64,000 nt of DNA from Brevibacterium senegalense (GTDB lineage: Bacteria > Actinomycetota > Actinomycetes > Actinomycetales > Brevibacteriaceae). Under the pieces are notes generated by a model that searched no databases, had not been told where the DNA came from, and worked only from the letters and a program-made list of their open reading frames with translations. Positions 45,653 to 53,524 of this stretch are shown here, one piece after another; position 1 is the stretch's first letter, and every line of letters begins with the position of its first letter. Where the stretch lies: the NCBI RefSeq assembly GCF_000285835.1, contig NZ_HE978602.1:224220-288219 (forward strand), in the 5' to 3' direction. The position numbers and the translations under genes were made by a program.

Positions 45653-47272
45653 TCACGCGTCGATGACGAGGTCGGTGGTCGCCGTCGAGCAGCAGGGGAG
45701 GAACTTCCCGGAGTCGATCTCACGCTGCCGGATGCCGCCCTGGTGGTTCATCTCCACCTCGCCGGACAGCTTCACGGATTTGCACGACCCGCACATGCCC
45801 TCCTGGCAGTTGGCGCCGATCCGCACGCCGGCCTGCTGCGCGACCTGCAGGATCCGCTCGTCCGTGCCGATCCGCACATTCAGGCGGCTGCGCATGAACG
45901 ACATCGTGAGCGGTCCTTCGCCCACGGTCGTGAAATCGGCGGGTGAGGCTGCGTCCGGGGTTGATGTCGCACCAGGGGGAGAAGCGGCACCCCGAGGGGT
46001 GGCGGCAGCCGGGGCGTCCACCTCAGCCGGAGCCGCAGAGGCTGCGGCACCCACAGAGCCTTCGGCACCCGCAGAGGCTGCGGCACCCGCAGAGCCTTCG
46101 GCACCCGCGGAGGCTTCGGCACCCGCGGAGGCTTCGGCACCCGCGGTGCCCACAGCGCCCGCAGCGCCGACTGGTCCCGCCGTGTCCGCCGGTTCCGATG
46201 TCCCTCGAACCTCCGATGTCTCCTCAGCGACCGGCGACGTGCCCGCCTCGTCGTCCGCGGCCTCGGGCGCGGGGACGAACACGTCCAGAGCGGCGGTCTG
46301 GTTGTCGTGGTAGTCCTGGATGGCCTCGGCGTACTCCTCCGCCAGCTCGCTGGCGAGGGCGACCTCCTCCTTGTACTCGAGCCGCACGTCGCTGGTGCCC
46401 GTGAAGTACTCGACGTGGATCGCGGTGTCGTCGACGCCCACGTCCAGCAGCAGCTGCGTCGCGGCGTCGAGGTAGCCATGCGGTCCGCACGCGTACACGT
46501 GCCGGCCGTTGGCGTCCGGGGCGACGTCGTCGATCATCGACGTGGTGAGCCGACCGACCATGCCCTCCCACGTGCCCTCCACGCTGCGGTCGCCCAGGGA
46601 GTAGTAGACGGTGATGCGGGAGTCGATCGAGGTGAGGTATTCGAGCTCGCGGGAGAACGCGAACGTGCCCGGCGCCGTGCCGTGGTAGAGCACGACGATG
46701 TCCGCGTACCCCGGCAGGGTGTGGATCGTGCGGATCATCGACATGATCGGGGTGATCCCGGACCCCGCGGCCAGGAGGAGGTAGCGGGGGCGGCGCTCGG
46801 CGTCGGGGAGGTGGAACGCGCCCACCGGTCCCAGCATCTCCAGCACGGTGCCTGGCCGCACGTTGTCGTGCACCCATCCGGACACCCGCCCGTCCTCCTC
46901 CCGCTTGACCGTGATGTCGAACGTCCACGGCTGCGTGGGCGCCGAGGACAGCGAGTAGCTGCGATCCACCGGATCCGCGTCCGGGCCGTCGACCGGGAAC
47001 GCGATCCGCAGGTACTGTCCGGGGCGGAACGCCAGCGGGGCGCCGTCGACCCGGCGGAAGACGAAGGTCTTCATGCCGCCGGCCTCCGGGACGATGCCCA
47101 CGCATTCGGCCAGGAACTCCTGCGGATGCCACGGATTCAGCGCGACCGCCGCACCCGCGGGGCCCGACGTCGCACTCAGCACCCGGTTCCACGGCATCTC
47201 CAGATCGCGGATGCGCTGGGTGATTGCTGCAGCAGGGGCCGAGGTGGGATCCTGCACCAGCTCCTGCGTCAT
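45653..47272 (-). CDS. gbcB: Oxygenase reductase component (GbcB-like)
   Basis: A 539-aa electron-transfer partner of the Rieske oxygenase. Order: FMN/FAD-binding domain (RSYSLSSAP near residue 115), NAD domain (LLAAGSGITPIMSMI, YACGPHGYLDA), and a C-terminal plant-type 2Fe-2S ferredoxin with Cys in NCQEGMCGSCK and LPCC. Between NAD and ferredoxin domains is a linker of about 115 residues (330-447) built of repeated (A/E)GSAGAxA-like units, far longer than in typical family members. It overlaps the oxygenase gene by 4 bp. Electrons go from NAD(P)H to the oxygenase. Confidence 0.88.
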   Translation of the reverse strand: MTQELVQDPTSAPAAAITQRIRDLEMPWNRVLSATSGPAGAAVALNPWHPQEFLAECVGIVPEAGGMKTFVFRRVDGAPLAFRPGQYLRIAFPVDGPDADPVDRSYSLSSAPTQPWTFDITVKREEDGRVSGWVHDNVRPGTVLEMLGPVGAFHLPDAERRPRYLLLAAGSGITPIMSMIRTIHTLPGYADIVVLYHGTAPGTFAFSRELEYLTSIDSRITVYYSLGDRSVEGTWEGMVGRLTTSMIDDVAPDANGRHVYACGPHGYLDAATQLLLDVGVDDTAIHVEYFTGTSDVRLEYKEEVALASELAEEYAEAIQDYHDNQTAALDVFVPAPEAADDEAGTSPVAEETSEVRGTSEPADTAGPVGAAGAVGTAGAEASAGAEASAGAEGSAGAAASAGAEGSVGAAASAAPAEVDAPAAATPRGAASPPGATSTPDAASPADFTTVGEGPLTMSFMRSRLNVRIGTDERILQVAQQAGVRIGANCQEGMCGSCKSVKLSGEVEMNHQGGIRQREIDSGKFLPCCSTATTDLVIDA

Positions 47273-48570
47273 GCGAAGTGCTCCCGCATCCGCTGCACGT
47301 ACCAGTTGATGAACGCCTCGACCTGGTACTCGCTGCGCATGTACGGCCCGGGCTCGTAGGCGGGGCTGGCGGCGCCGCGCTGGCACAGCTCGACGAACGC
47401 CCGGTCCTGGATGTTCGTCTGCTTCCACGTGTGGGTGAGGGTGTCGAGGTCGTAGTCGACGCCCTCGACCGCGTCGTCCGGCACCAGCCAGGTCGTCCGC
47501 ACCAGGGTCCGGTCCGCGCTGACCGGGAAGGCGGAGAACGTGATGACGTGGTCCGACAGCAGGTGGAACCACGAGTTGGGCTGCAGGTGCATCGAGCAGC
47601 GTCCCAGCCGGAAGTCCGGCAGATCGCCCAGCAGCCGCTTCGACAGGCGACGGCCGGTGGCGGAGAACGACTCGCCGTGCCCGTCCAGCGGCTCACGCGA
47701 GATGCGGAAGCCGGCCACGCGGGTGTCCAGTTCCTCGAGCACCTCGTAGGGGAGTCCATAGCGTTCGCAGCGCTGACGCAGCTCCAGCTCCGCATCGAGG
47801 TTCCGCTGCCACACCTCCGCCAGGTGGGGCGGGACGACCTCGTCCGTCAGGCCCCACGTGGGGAACAGCGAGCACGCCAGCTCCGGGTGTCCGTCGCAGT
47901 GGTAGCACTCGCGGTTGTTCTCCATGACGAGCTTCCAGTTGCCCTCTTCGACGAGGTCCTGCTGGTGGGCCACCTTCGTCCGCGCCAGGTCGTGCGGGGC
48001 GACGTAGGGCTCGAACAGTGCGGAGACCGCGTCGAAGTCCTCCGGCGGCTCATCCGCGAGGCACACGAAGATGAGGCCGGCGACCTCGCGGGAGTGCACC
48101 GTCTTGAGGCTGTAGCAAGAGGGGTCGAAGTCGATCTCCCCCGGCGCCGAGGCATGGATGAGCGTGCCGTCCGGCTTGTAGGTCCACGAGTGGTACGGGC
48201 ACACGATGTTGCCGGTCGTCCCGGAGCGCTCCGGCAGCACCCGCGCTCCGCGGTGACGGCACACGTTGTGGAGCGCGTTGATGCCGCCGTCGTCGTTCCG
48301 CAGCACGATGATCGAGTGCGGCCCGTAGTCGACGGTGATGTAGTCGCCGGGCTCGCGGACCTCCGCGACACTGCCGGCGAAGACCCAGTGCCGTCCGAAG
48401 ATCCCGTCCATGTCCGCGGCGAAGAACGCGGGGTCGGTGTAGAACGGGGAGGCCAGCGACAGGCCCGGCGGCCGGTCCTCCAGCAGTCGGCGGTGCTCTG
48501 CGACCCGCTCCTGGGGGAAGGAGTCGGTGAGTCGTCGGGTGGACCGGGGAGTGAGGTTGACTGCCGCCAC
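47269..48570 (-). CDS. gbcA: Rieske non-heme iron oxygenase (glycine betaine demethylase, GbcA-like)
   Basis: A 433-aa oxygenase alpha subunit that would demethylate glycine betaine to dimethylglycine and formaldehyde. The Rieske cluster ligands are CRHRGARVLP and CPYHSWTY (Cys-His pairs), and the mononuclear iron site is ENNRECYHCDGHPEL with a distal Asp. I chose GTG 48570, 8 bp after AAGGAG; a longer reading to 48621 adds no conserved residue. Choline or carnitine-type substrates are alternatives, but the linked dimethylglycine oxidase and formaldehyde dehydrogenase argue for betaine. Confidence 0.87.
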   Translation of the reverse strand: MAAVNLTPRSTRRLTDSFPQERVAEHRRLLEDRPPGLSLASPFYTDPAFFAADMDGIFGRHWVFAGSVAEVREPGDYITVDYGPHSIIVLRNDDGGINALHNVCRHRGARVLPERSGTTGNIVCPYHSWTYKPDGTLIHASAPGEIDFDPSCYSLKTVHSREVAGLIFVCLADEPPEDFDAVSALFEPYVAPHDLARTKVAHQQDLVEEGNWKLVMENNRECYHCDGHPELACSLFPTWGLTDEVVPPHLAEVWQRNLDAELELRQRCERYGLPYEVLEELDTRVAGFRISREPLDGHGESFSATGRRLSKRLLGDLPDFRLGRCSMHLQPNSWFHLLSDHVITFSAFPVSADRTLVRTTWLVPDDAVEGVDYDLDTLTHTWKQTNIQDRAFVELCQRGAASPAYEPGPYMRSEYQVEAFINWYVQRMREHFA

Positions 48571-48905
48571 GAATCTTCTCCTTGAGGGGTGTGCCGCGCA
48601 CGACGAGGTGATGCAGGTCACCGCTCGTCATGCCGCAACTCTAGGAACGCGGTGGGCGCGGGAAAAGCGCAGGTTTCCGCGGGTGACCGTGCAGATCATC
48701 CGCATGATCCGATCGCCGATTCGCGCGGATCCGCGGAACGCCATCGGCCGCCCCGCTCACCTCGTCCGTCCGCATCCGACCACCCCGCCCGAGGCCGCCT
48801 CCAGCACCCTTGACGGTCCCCTTCCGCGCTGTGGAGACTGCAGGCACGCGCCGCCTCTGACCGGTGCCGCTGCATGATCACCCCTGCATGATCGGAGACT
48901 CAACG
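48571..48905. promoter_or_regulatory. Divergent control region with repeated GCATGATC
   Basis: 335 bp between gbcA and fdhA without a supported gene. GCATGATC occurs at 48702-48709, 48872-48879 and 48886-48893; the first is half of GATCAT-CCGC-ATGATC (48694-48709), and the last two form direct repeats of CTGCATGATC just before the fdhA ribosome site. Such spacing suggests binding by a pathway regulator (the LysR at 50308 or the IclR at 39153). GGAAA-8-TTTCC lies at 48661-48678. Confidence 0.55.
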
Positions 48906-50120
48906 ATGAGCAACAGAGCAGTCAGCTACGCGGGACCCGGCCGGGTCGAGGTCATCGACACGCCCTACCCGGAGTTCGAGCTCAAGGACGGGCCCGGTGT
49001 GAACCCGGCCAATGTGGGCCGGAAGGTGCACCACGGCGTCATCCTCAGGACCATCGCCACCAACATCTGCGGCTCCGACCAGCACATGGTCCGCGGTCGT
49101 ACGACGGCCCCGGAGGGCCTCGTCCTGGGCCACGAGATCACCGGCGAGGTCGTCGAAGTGGGCCGCGACGTCGAGTTCGTGCCGGTGGGCGATGTCGTGT
49201 CCGTCCCCTTCAACATCGCGTGCGGGCGCTGCCGCAACTGCAAGGAGGGCCAGACGGGCATCTGCCTGAACGTGAACCCGGACCGGCCCGGCTCCGCGTA
49301 CGGCTACGTCGACATGGGTGGCTGGGTGGGCGGTCAGGCGGAGTACGTCCTGGTGCCCTACGCGGACTGGAACGTCCTGAAGTTCCCGGACCGGGACCAG
49401 GCGATGGAGAAGATCCTCGACCTCACGATGCTCTCCGACATCCTCCCCACCGGCTTCCACGGCGCGGTGGGCGCGGGTGTGACGGTGGGGTCCACCGTCT
49501 ACGTCGCCGGTGCGGGACCCGTGGGTCTGGCCGCGGCGACCTCCGCCCAGCTGCTGGGTGCGGCCGTCGTCATCGTGGGCGACCTGAACGCGGACCGGTT
49601 GGCGCAGGCGGCGAGCTTCGGCTGCGAGACCGTCGACGTGTCGAAGGGGAACCCGGCCGACCAGATCGAGCAGATCCTGGGCGTGCCGGAGGTCGACTGC
49701 GGCATCGACGCGGTGGGCTTCGAGGCGCGCGGACACGGTGCCGACGCCGCCACCGAGGCACCCGCCACCGTCCTCAACTCCCTCATGGAGATCACCCGCG
49801 CCGGCGGCAGCCTGGGCATCCCCGGCCTCTACGTCACCGGCGACCCGGGAGCCGTCGACAAGGCCGCCCAGGAGGGTTCCCTGTCCATGCGGTTCGGCCT
49901 GGGCTTCGCGAAGTCGCACACGTTCGTGACCGGCCAGTGCCCCGTCATGAAGTACCACCGGGGCCTCATGCAGGCGATTCTCCATGACAAGGTCAGCATC
50001 GCGAAGAACGTGAATGCGACCCCCATCGGGCTCGAGGACGCCCCGCAGGGCTACGCCGCTTTCGACGAGGGCGCGGCCCAGAAGTTCGTCCTCGACCCGC
50101 ACGGGCTCATCCCCCGCTGA
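48906..50120 (+). CDS. fdhA: Glutathione-independent formaldehyde dehydrogenase
   Basis: A 404-aa zinc, NAD-dependent dehydrogenase oxidizing formaldehyde to formate. Catalytic zinc ligands are in NICGSDQHMVRG and LGHEITGEV. The structural zinc group is CGRCRNCKEGQTGIC. The insertion NPDRPGSAYGYVDMGGWVGG and NAD loop VAGAGPVGLAAAT are characteristic of the Pseudomonas-type enzyme (398 aa), which needs no glutathione. ATG 48906 follows GGAGA. It removes the formaldehyde made by the divergent gbcAB. Length and motifs are normal. Confidence 0.92.
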   Translation: MSNRAVSYAGPGRVEVIDTPYPEFELKDGPGVNPANVGRKVHHGVILRTIATNICGSDQHMVRGRTTAPEGLVLGHEITGEVVEVGRDVEFVPVGDVVSVPFNIACGRCRNCKEGQTGICLNVNPDRPGSAYGYVDMGGWVGGQAEYVLVPYADWNVLKFPDRDQAMEKILDLTMLSDILPTGFHGAVGAGVTVGSTVYVAGAGPVGLAAATSAQLLGAAVVIVGDLNADRLAQAASFGCETVDVSKGNPADQIEQILGVPEVDCGIDAVGFEARGHGADAATEAPATVLNSLMEITRAGGSLGIPGLYVTGDPGAVDKAAQEGSLSMRFGLGFAKSHTFVTGQCPVMKYHRGLMQAILHDKVSIAKNVNATPIGLEDAPQGYAAFDEGAAQKFVLDPHGLIPR

Positions 50121-50196
50121 GCGAGCGGCAGGAATCCTCGGGGCCCGCGGGGCCGGGATGGTCTGCAGAGGACCGGACCAGCCTCGCGGGCCCCGC

Positions 50197-50242
50197 ACGT
50201 CGCCGAGGCCGGGACCAGAACTGGTCCGGGCCTCGGCGACGT
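50197..50242. terminator. Bidirectional hairpin terminator
   Basis: 22-bp arms (50197-50218 with 50221-50242, one mismatch) and a 2-base centre, between the convergent fdhA and LysR genes. Confidence 0.82.
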
Positions 50243-50307
50243 TGTGGGCCGGCGACTGCGGGGCTGGTGACCGCCGGGGCTGGCGACTGCGGGGCAGGGT
50301 GGCGGGG

Positions 50308-51267
50308 TCAGCTGGGAGTGCGGGTGGCCTCGGCGGTGGTGCGCAGCGCGTCGAGAGCCTCTGCGAAGACCGTGTGCGCCCGCGCGCCCCGGCGCAGCAC
50401 GGCGAGGATCCGCCGGCTGGGAGCCTGCGGGCCGTCGAGGGGGACGCGCACTGCGCGGCCGCCGCCGTACAGCGGCATGAGGCGGGGGATGAATGCGATG
50501 CCCAGGCCGTCGCTCACCAGCGATTCCTGCGACCCCCAGTCCGACACCTGGTGGACGACGCGCGGCGTGGCGCCTGCGGCGGCGAACGCGGAGACGAACA
50601 GAGCGCGGTACGGGGTGCCGGGGCGGTCGGTGATCCAGGGGTCGCCGGTCAGCTCGTCGAGGCCCACCGAGGTGCGGGCGGCCAACGGATGGTCGGCGGG
50701 GAGGAGGACGTCCAGCGGGTCGTCGACGAGCGGGATCTGCTCGACCTTCTGCTCGTCCAGCTCGTGCGTCATCTGGATCGCGACGATGACGGCGATGTCG
50801 AGCCGGTCGGCGATGAGGAGGTCGACGCAGCGGGCGGGGTCGGCCTCGACGATGTGGACGTCGAGACCCGGGTGGGTGGCCTTGAGGCCGGCGGCGACCG
50901 GCGACAGGAGGGAGCTGGTCGCCGTCGAGAACCCACCCAGTCGGATGACCGCCGGGGTGAGGTGCTGGTCCGCGTTGCGCACGGCGGCGTGCGTCTCCTC
51001 CCACAGGGCGACGAGGTCGTCCGTCCGTTCGACCAGGGCGGCGCCGGCGGCGGTGAGCCGCAGGCCCCTGCCGTCGCGGACGGTGAGGCGCACGCCCAGG
51101 GCGCGCTGGTACTCGCGCAGCTGGGCGGAGACCGCAGAGGGGGAGTAGCCCAGGGCCTCGGCGGTGGCGGCGATCGTCTCGCGGGCCGCGAAAGTGCGCA
51201 GGACGATGAGGCGATGATCGAGCAGGGCTGTCTCCTTCTCCGGAGGATCCGCGGTGCGCCGGTGCAC
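50308..51267 (-). CDS. LysR-family transcriptional regulator
   Basis: A regulator of up to 319 aa. The helix-turn-helix is DHRLIVLRTFAARETIAATA with SPSAVSAQLREYQRALG. The effector domain (about 105-300) follows the family (VIRLGGFSTATSSLLSPVAA, LPADHPLAARTSVGLDELTG). The start is uncertain: GTG 51267 has no ribosome site, while a CTG at 51225, 6 bp after GGAG, would give the usual short N-terminus. It lies next to fdhA and is a candidate controller of the betaine genes, though LysR genes usually face their targets. Confidence 0.9.
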   Translation of the reverse strand: MHRRTADPPEKETALLDHRLIVLRTFAARETIAATAEALGYSPSAVSAQLREYQRALGVRLTVRDGRGLRLTAAGAALVERTDDLVALWEETHAAVRNADQHLTPAVIRLGGFSTATSSLLSPVAAGLKATHPGLDVHIVEADPARCVDLLIADRLDIAVIVAIQMTHELDEQKVEQIPLVDDPLDVLLPADHPLAARTSVGLDELTGDPWITDRPGTPYRALFVSAFAAAGATPRVVHQVSDWGSQESLVSDGLGIAFIPRLMPLYGGGRAVRVPLDGPQAPSRRILAVLRRGARAHTVFAEALDALRTTAEATRTPS

Positions 51268-51320
51268 GCGGTGACAGCAGTCTTCCCCATCGCGGTCCGC
51301 GAGGGCAAGATGCGGAGCGA

Positions 51321-51354
51321 GCCGCCCGACGGGGGAGAAGCGCCGTCGGGCGGC
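51321..51354 (-). terminator. Hairpin terminator after the HtrA gene
   Basis: Perfect 12-bp arms GCCGCCCGACGG (51321-51332) and CCGTCGGGCGGC (51343-51354), 46 bp past the protease stop. Confidence 0.72.
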
Positions 51355-51400
51355 CCTGAACGGAGGACGGCCGGGTCAGGGGTGCAGGGTGGGCCGGTCG

Positions 51401-52861
51401 TCAGTCGGCGGGACCCTCTGTGAGTTCGACGGTGGCGGTGTGCGTGTTCCCGCTGGTGTCGGTCCACGTGAGCTCCACGTGGTCGCCGGGCGCGTGCTGG
51501 TCGAGGACGTCCGCCAGCTGCGCGGCGTCCGCGACGCCGGCTCCGTCGACAGCGGTGATCGAGTCACCCTGCGCGAGTCCCACCTGCGCGGCCGGGGTGC
51601 CCTCGTAGACACCGCCCACGACAGCTCCGGCGGTCGTCTGGGCGCCGGACCCCGCGCCCGAGGCCGTGGTCGCCCCGGATCCGGCCGTCGGGTCGGCCTG
51701 GGAACCGGTCCCCGCGCCGGGCGCCGCACCGGACTCCGTGCCCGACTCCCACGACCACCCCGATCCCCGCTGCCGGAACGACGAGCCGTCGGCCGGCACG
51801 GACGTCTGCGGCGAGGTCAGCGCGACGCCCAGGAACGCCGGGTACCCCAGCGTGTTGGTCTCCGTCTGGATGCCGTCGATGATGTCCTGCGCGATGTCGA
51901 GTGCGTCGTCGATCGGGATCGCGAATCCGGTGATGTCCGCGCTGCCCTGCGACGCGGCCGTGTTGACGCCCACGACGTCGCCGTCCTCGTCCAGGAGCGC
52001 GCCGCCGGAGTCGCCGGAGACGATGTCCGCGTCGACCTCGATCATGCCGGTGAGGGACTCGGACTCCGCCGAGCCCTCCGCCGCGGTCGTCACGCTCGCA
52101 TCGAGCGCCGTGACCGTTCCGTCCGCGGCCTGCAGCTCCCCGGCGCCGCCGGCGTTGCCCACGGCGGTCACGGTGTCGCCCACTTCGACGGGGTCGGCCG
52201 CGATGTCGGCGGGCTCGAGCGCGGCATCGGACAGGGTGTCGGACCCGGCGTTGGCCTCGGTGCTGGAGGCGGCCCCGGCCTCGGACCCTGCCTCGGTCTT
52301 GGGCCCGGCCCCGGCCCCGGCCCCGGCCCCGGCCTCGGAGTCGATCGTGAGGACGGCGACGTCCTGGGTGGAATCCGATCCCACGACGGTGGCCTCGTAG
52401 GTCTGCCCCGTATCGGCCACCGTGACGGAGATCGACGTCGAGTCCGCGATCACATGGTTGTTCGTGAGGATCGTGCCCTCGTCGTCCAGGAGGATCCCGG
52501 TCCCTGCGGCGGCCGCGCTCTCGTATCCCATCTCCGTCTCGATGAGCACGATGCCGGTGGCCTCGTCCTCCGTCGCCGGCTCCTGCTCGAGAGTGCTCTG
52601 GGTATCGAGGGTGCCCTGGGAGGGGGAACCGGATGATCCGGGTGTCTGCGTCTGTCCGGGGACCTGCGTCTGGCTGGCCGCGTGCGTCTGTCCGGGACCC
52701 TGCGTCTGGCCGGGGACCAGGAGCTGGGCGGAGTCCAGCGCCACGGCGTGCCCCTGCACATCCGGTGCCGCGCCGGCGGCGGGGACTCCCGCCCCGACGG
52801 TGAGGATCACGGTGAGTGCGAGGGCGCCCGCGGAGAGCGCGCCTCTGGTGATTCTGTTCAT
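51401..52861 (-). CDS. HtrA/DegP-like serine protease with PDZ domain
   Basis: A 486-aa secreted or membrane-tethered protease (S1C). A signal peptide (residues 1-30, ending AGAAP) precedes a Gln/Gly/Thr-rich linker to about 95. Triad: His in TNNHVIADS, Asp in STQDVAVL, Ser in SGDSGGALLDE. The PDZ domain is the last 85 residues (VYEGTPAAQVGLAQGDSITA). An Ala/Gly-rich insertion with an AGAGAGAG run (about 178-215) lies inside the protease domain after the Asp. I chose ATG 52861, just before the signal peptide; ATG 52903 has a better GGAG. Probably acts in envelope protein quality control. Confidence 0.9.
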   Translation of the reverse strand: MNRITRGALSAGALALTVILTVGAGVPAAGAAPDVQGHAVALDSAQLLVPGQTQGPGQTHAASQTQVPGQTQTPGSSGSPSQGTLDTQSTLEQEPATEDEATGIVLIETEMGYESAAAAGTGILLDDEGTILTNNHVIADSTSISVTVADTGQTYEATVVGSDSTQDVAVLTIDSEAGAGAGAGAGPKTEAGSEAGAASSTEANAGSDTLSDAALEPADIAADPVEVGDTVTAVGNAGGAGELQAADGTVTALDASVTTAAEGSAESESLTGMIEVDADIVSGDSGGALLDEDGDVVGVNTAASQGSADITGFAIPIDDALDIAQDIIDGIQTETNTLGYPAFLGVALTSPQTSVPADGSSFRQRGSGWSWESGTESGAAPGAGTGSQADPTAGSGATTASGAGSGAQTTAGAVVGGVYEGTPAAQVGLAQGDSITAVDGAGVADAAQLADVLDQHAPGDHVELTWTDTSGNTHTATVELTEGPAD

Positions 52862-53066
52862 GGTCCCGGCCTTTCCCACTGGTCCGATGTCGTCACCACT
52901 CATTCCGCCACTCCCACCTGTGTCGGAGCCATGTCGCGGATCGCGGGAGCGTGTGAGGACGCCGCGACTATCGTGGGAGCAGATCCCGGAGTCCACTCCG
53001 GGACCCCGCGCACATGGTGGGTCTGCCCGCACACTGCGCGAATGCGCGCGATGAAGGAGCGGAACG

Positions 53067-53513
53067 ATGAGCGACGAGAAGACGACCGGCGGATTCAGCG
53101 ACGCGGAGCTCGCTGCGATGAAGCAGCGCGCGGCGGAGCTGCGGGCGGAGGGCGCCGGCGGATCCGGTACGGCGAAGAAGAAGCGCGAGGCGAAGGCCTG
53201 CGAGGACGCGCTCGCCGCCCTCGAAGGATCGGACCACGAGATCGGCAACCGCCTCCACGCGATCGTCCGCGAGGAGGCGCCGCACCTGGACCCGAAGACC
53301 TGGTATGGCTTCCCCTCCTACGCGCGCGACGGGAAGGTCGTCGTCTTCTTCACGCCGAAGACCAAGTTCGACGAGCGCTACGCGTCCCTGGGCTTCAACA
53401 CGGACGCGCTTCTGGACGACGGGGACTTCTGGCCCACCGCGTTCGCGATCCTCGCGATGACCGACGAGGTCGAGGCACAGGTCCGCGACCTGGTCCGCCG
53501 CGCAGCGGGCTGA
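53067..53513 (+). CDS. DUF1801 family protein
   Basis: A 148-aa cytoplasmic protein. The N-terminal 45 residues are helical and Lys/Ala-rich. The core (about 55-148) has the DUF1801/YdhG-like pattern: RLHAIVREEAPHLDPKTWYG, then FPSYARDGKVVVFFTPKTK and DDGDFWPTAFAI, with a conserved aromatic-rich strand set. No catalytic residues are known for the family. ATG 53067 follows GAAGGAG. It lies divergent from the protease and converges on phoD with a 12-bp gap. Confidence 0.82.
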   Translation: MSDEKTTGGFSDAELAAMKQRAAELRAEGAGGSGTAKKKREAKACEDALAALEGSDHEIGNRLHAIVREEAPHLDPKTWYGFPSYARDGKVVVFFTPKTKFDERYASLGFNTDALLDDGDFWPTAFAILAMTDEVEAQVRDLVRRAAG

Positions 53514-53524
53514 GCTTAACTCCG

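Noticed and set aside
48724..48735. Palindrome CGCGGATCCGCG as an operator
   Set aside because: GC-rich 12-bp palindromes are frequent by chance in this composition and no second copy is seen near related genes.
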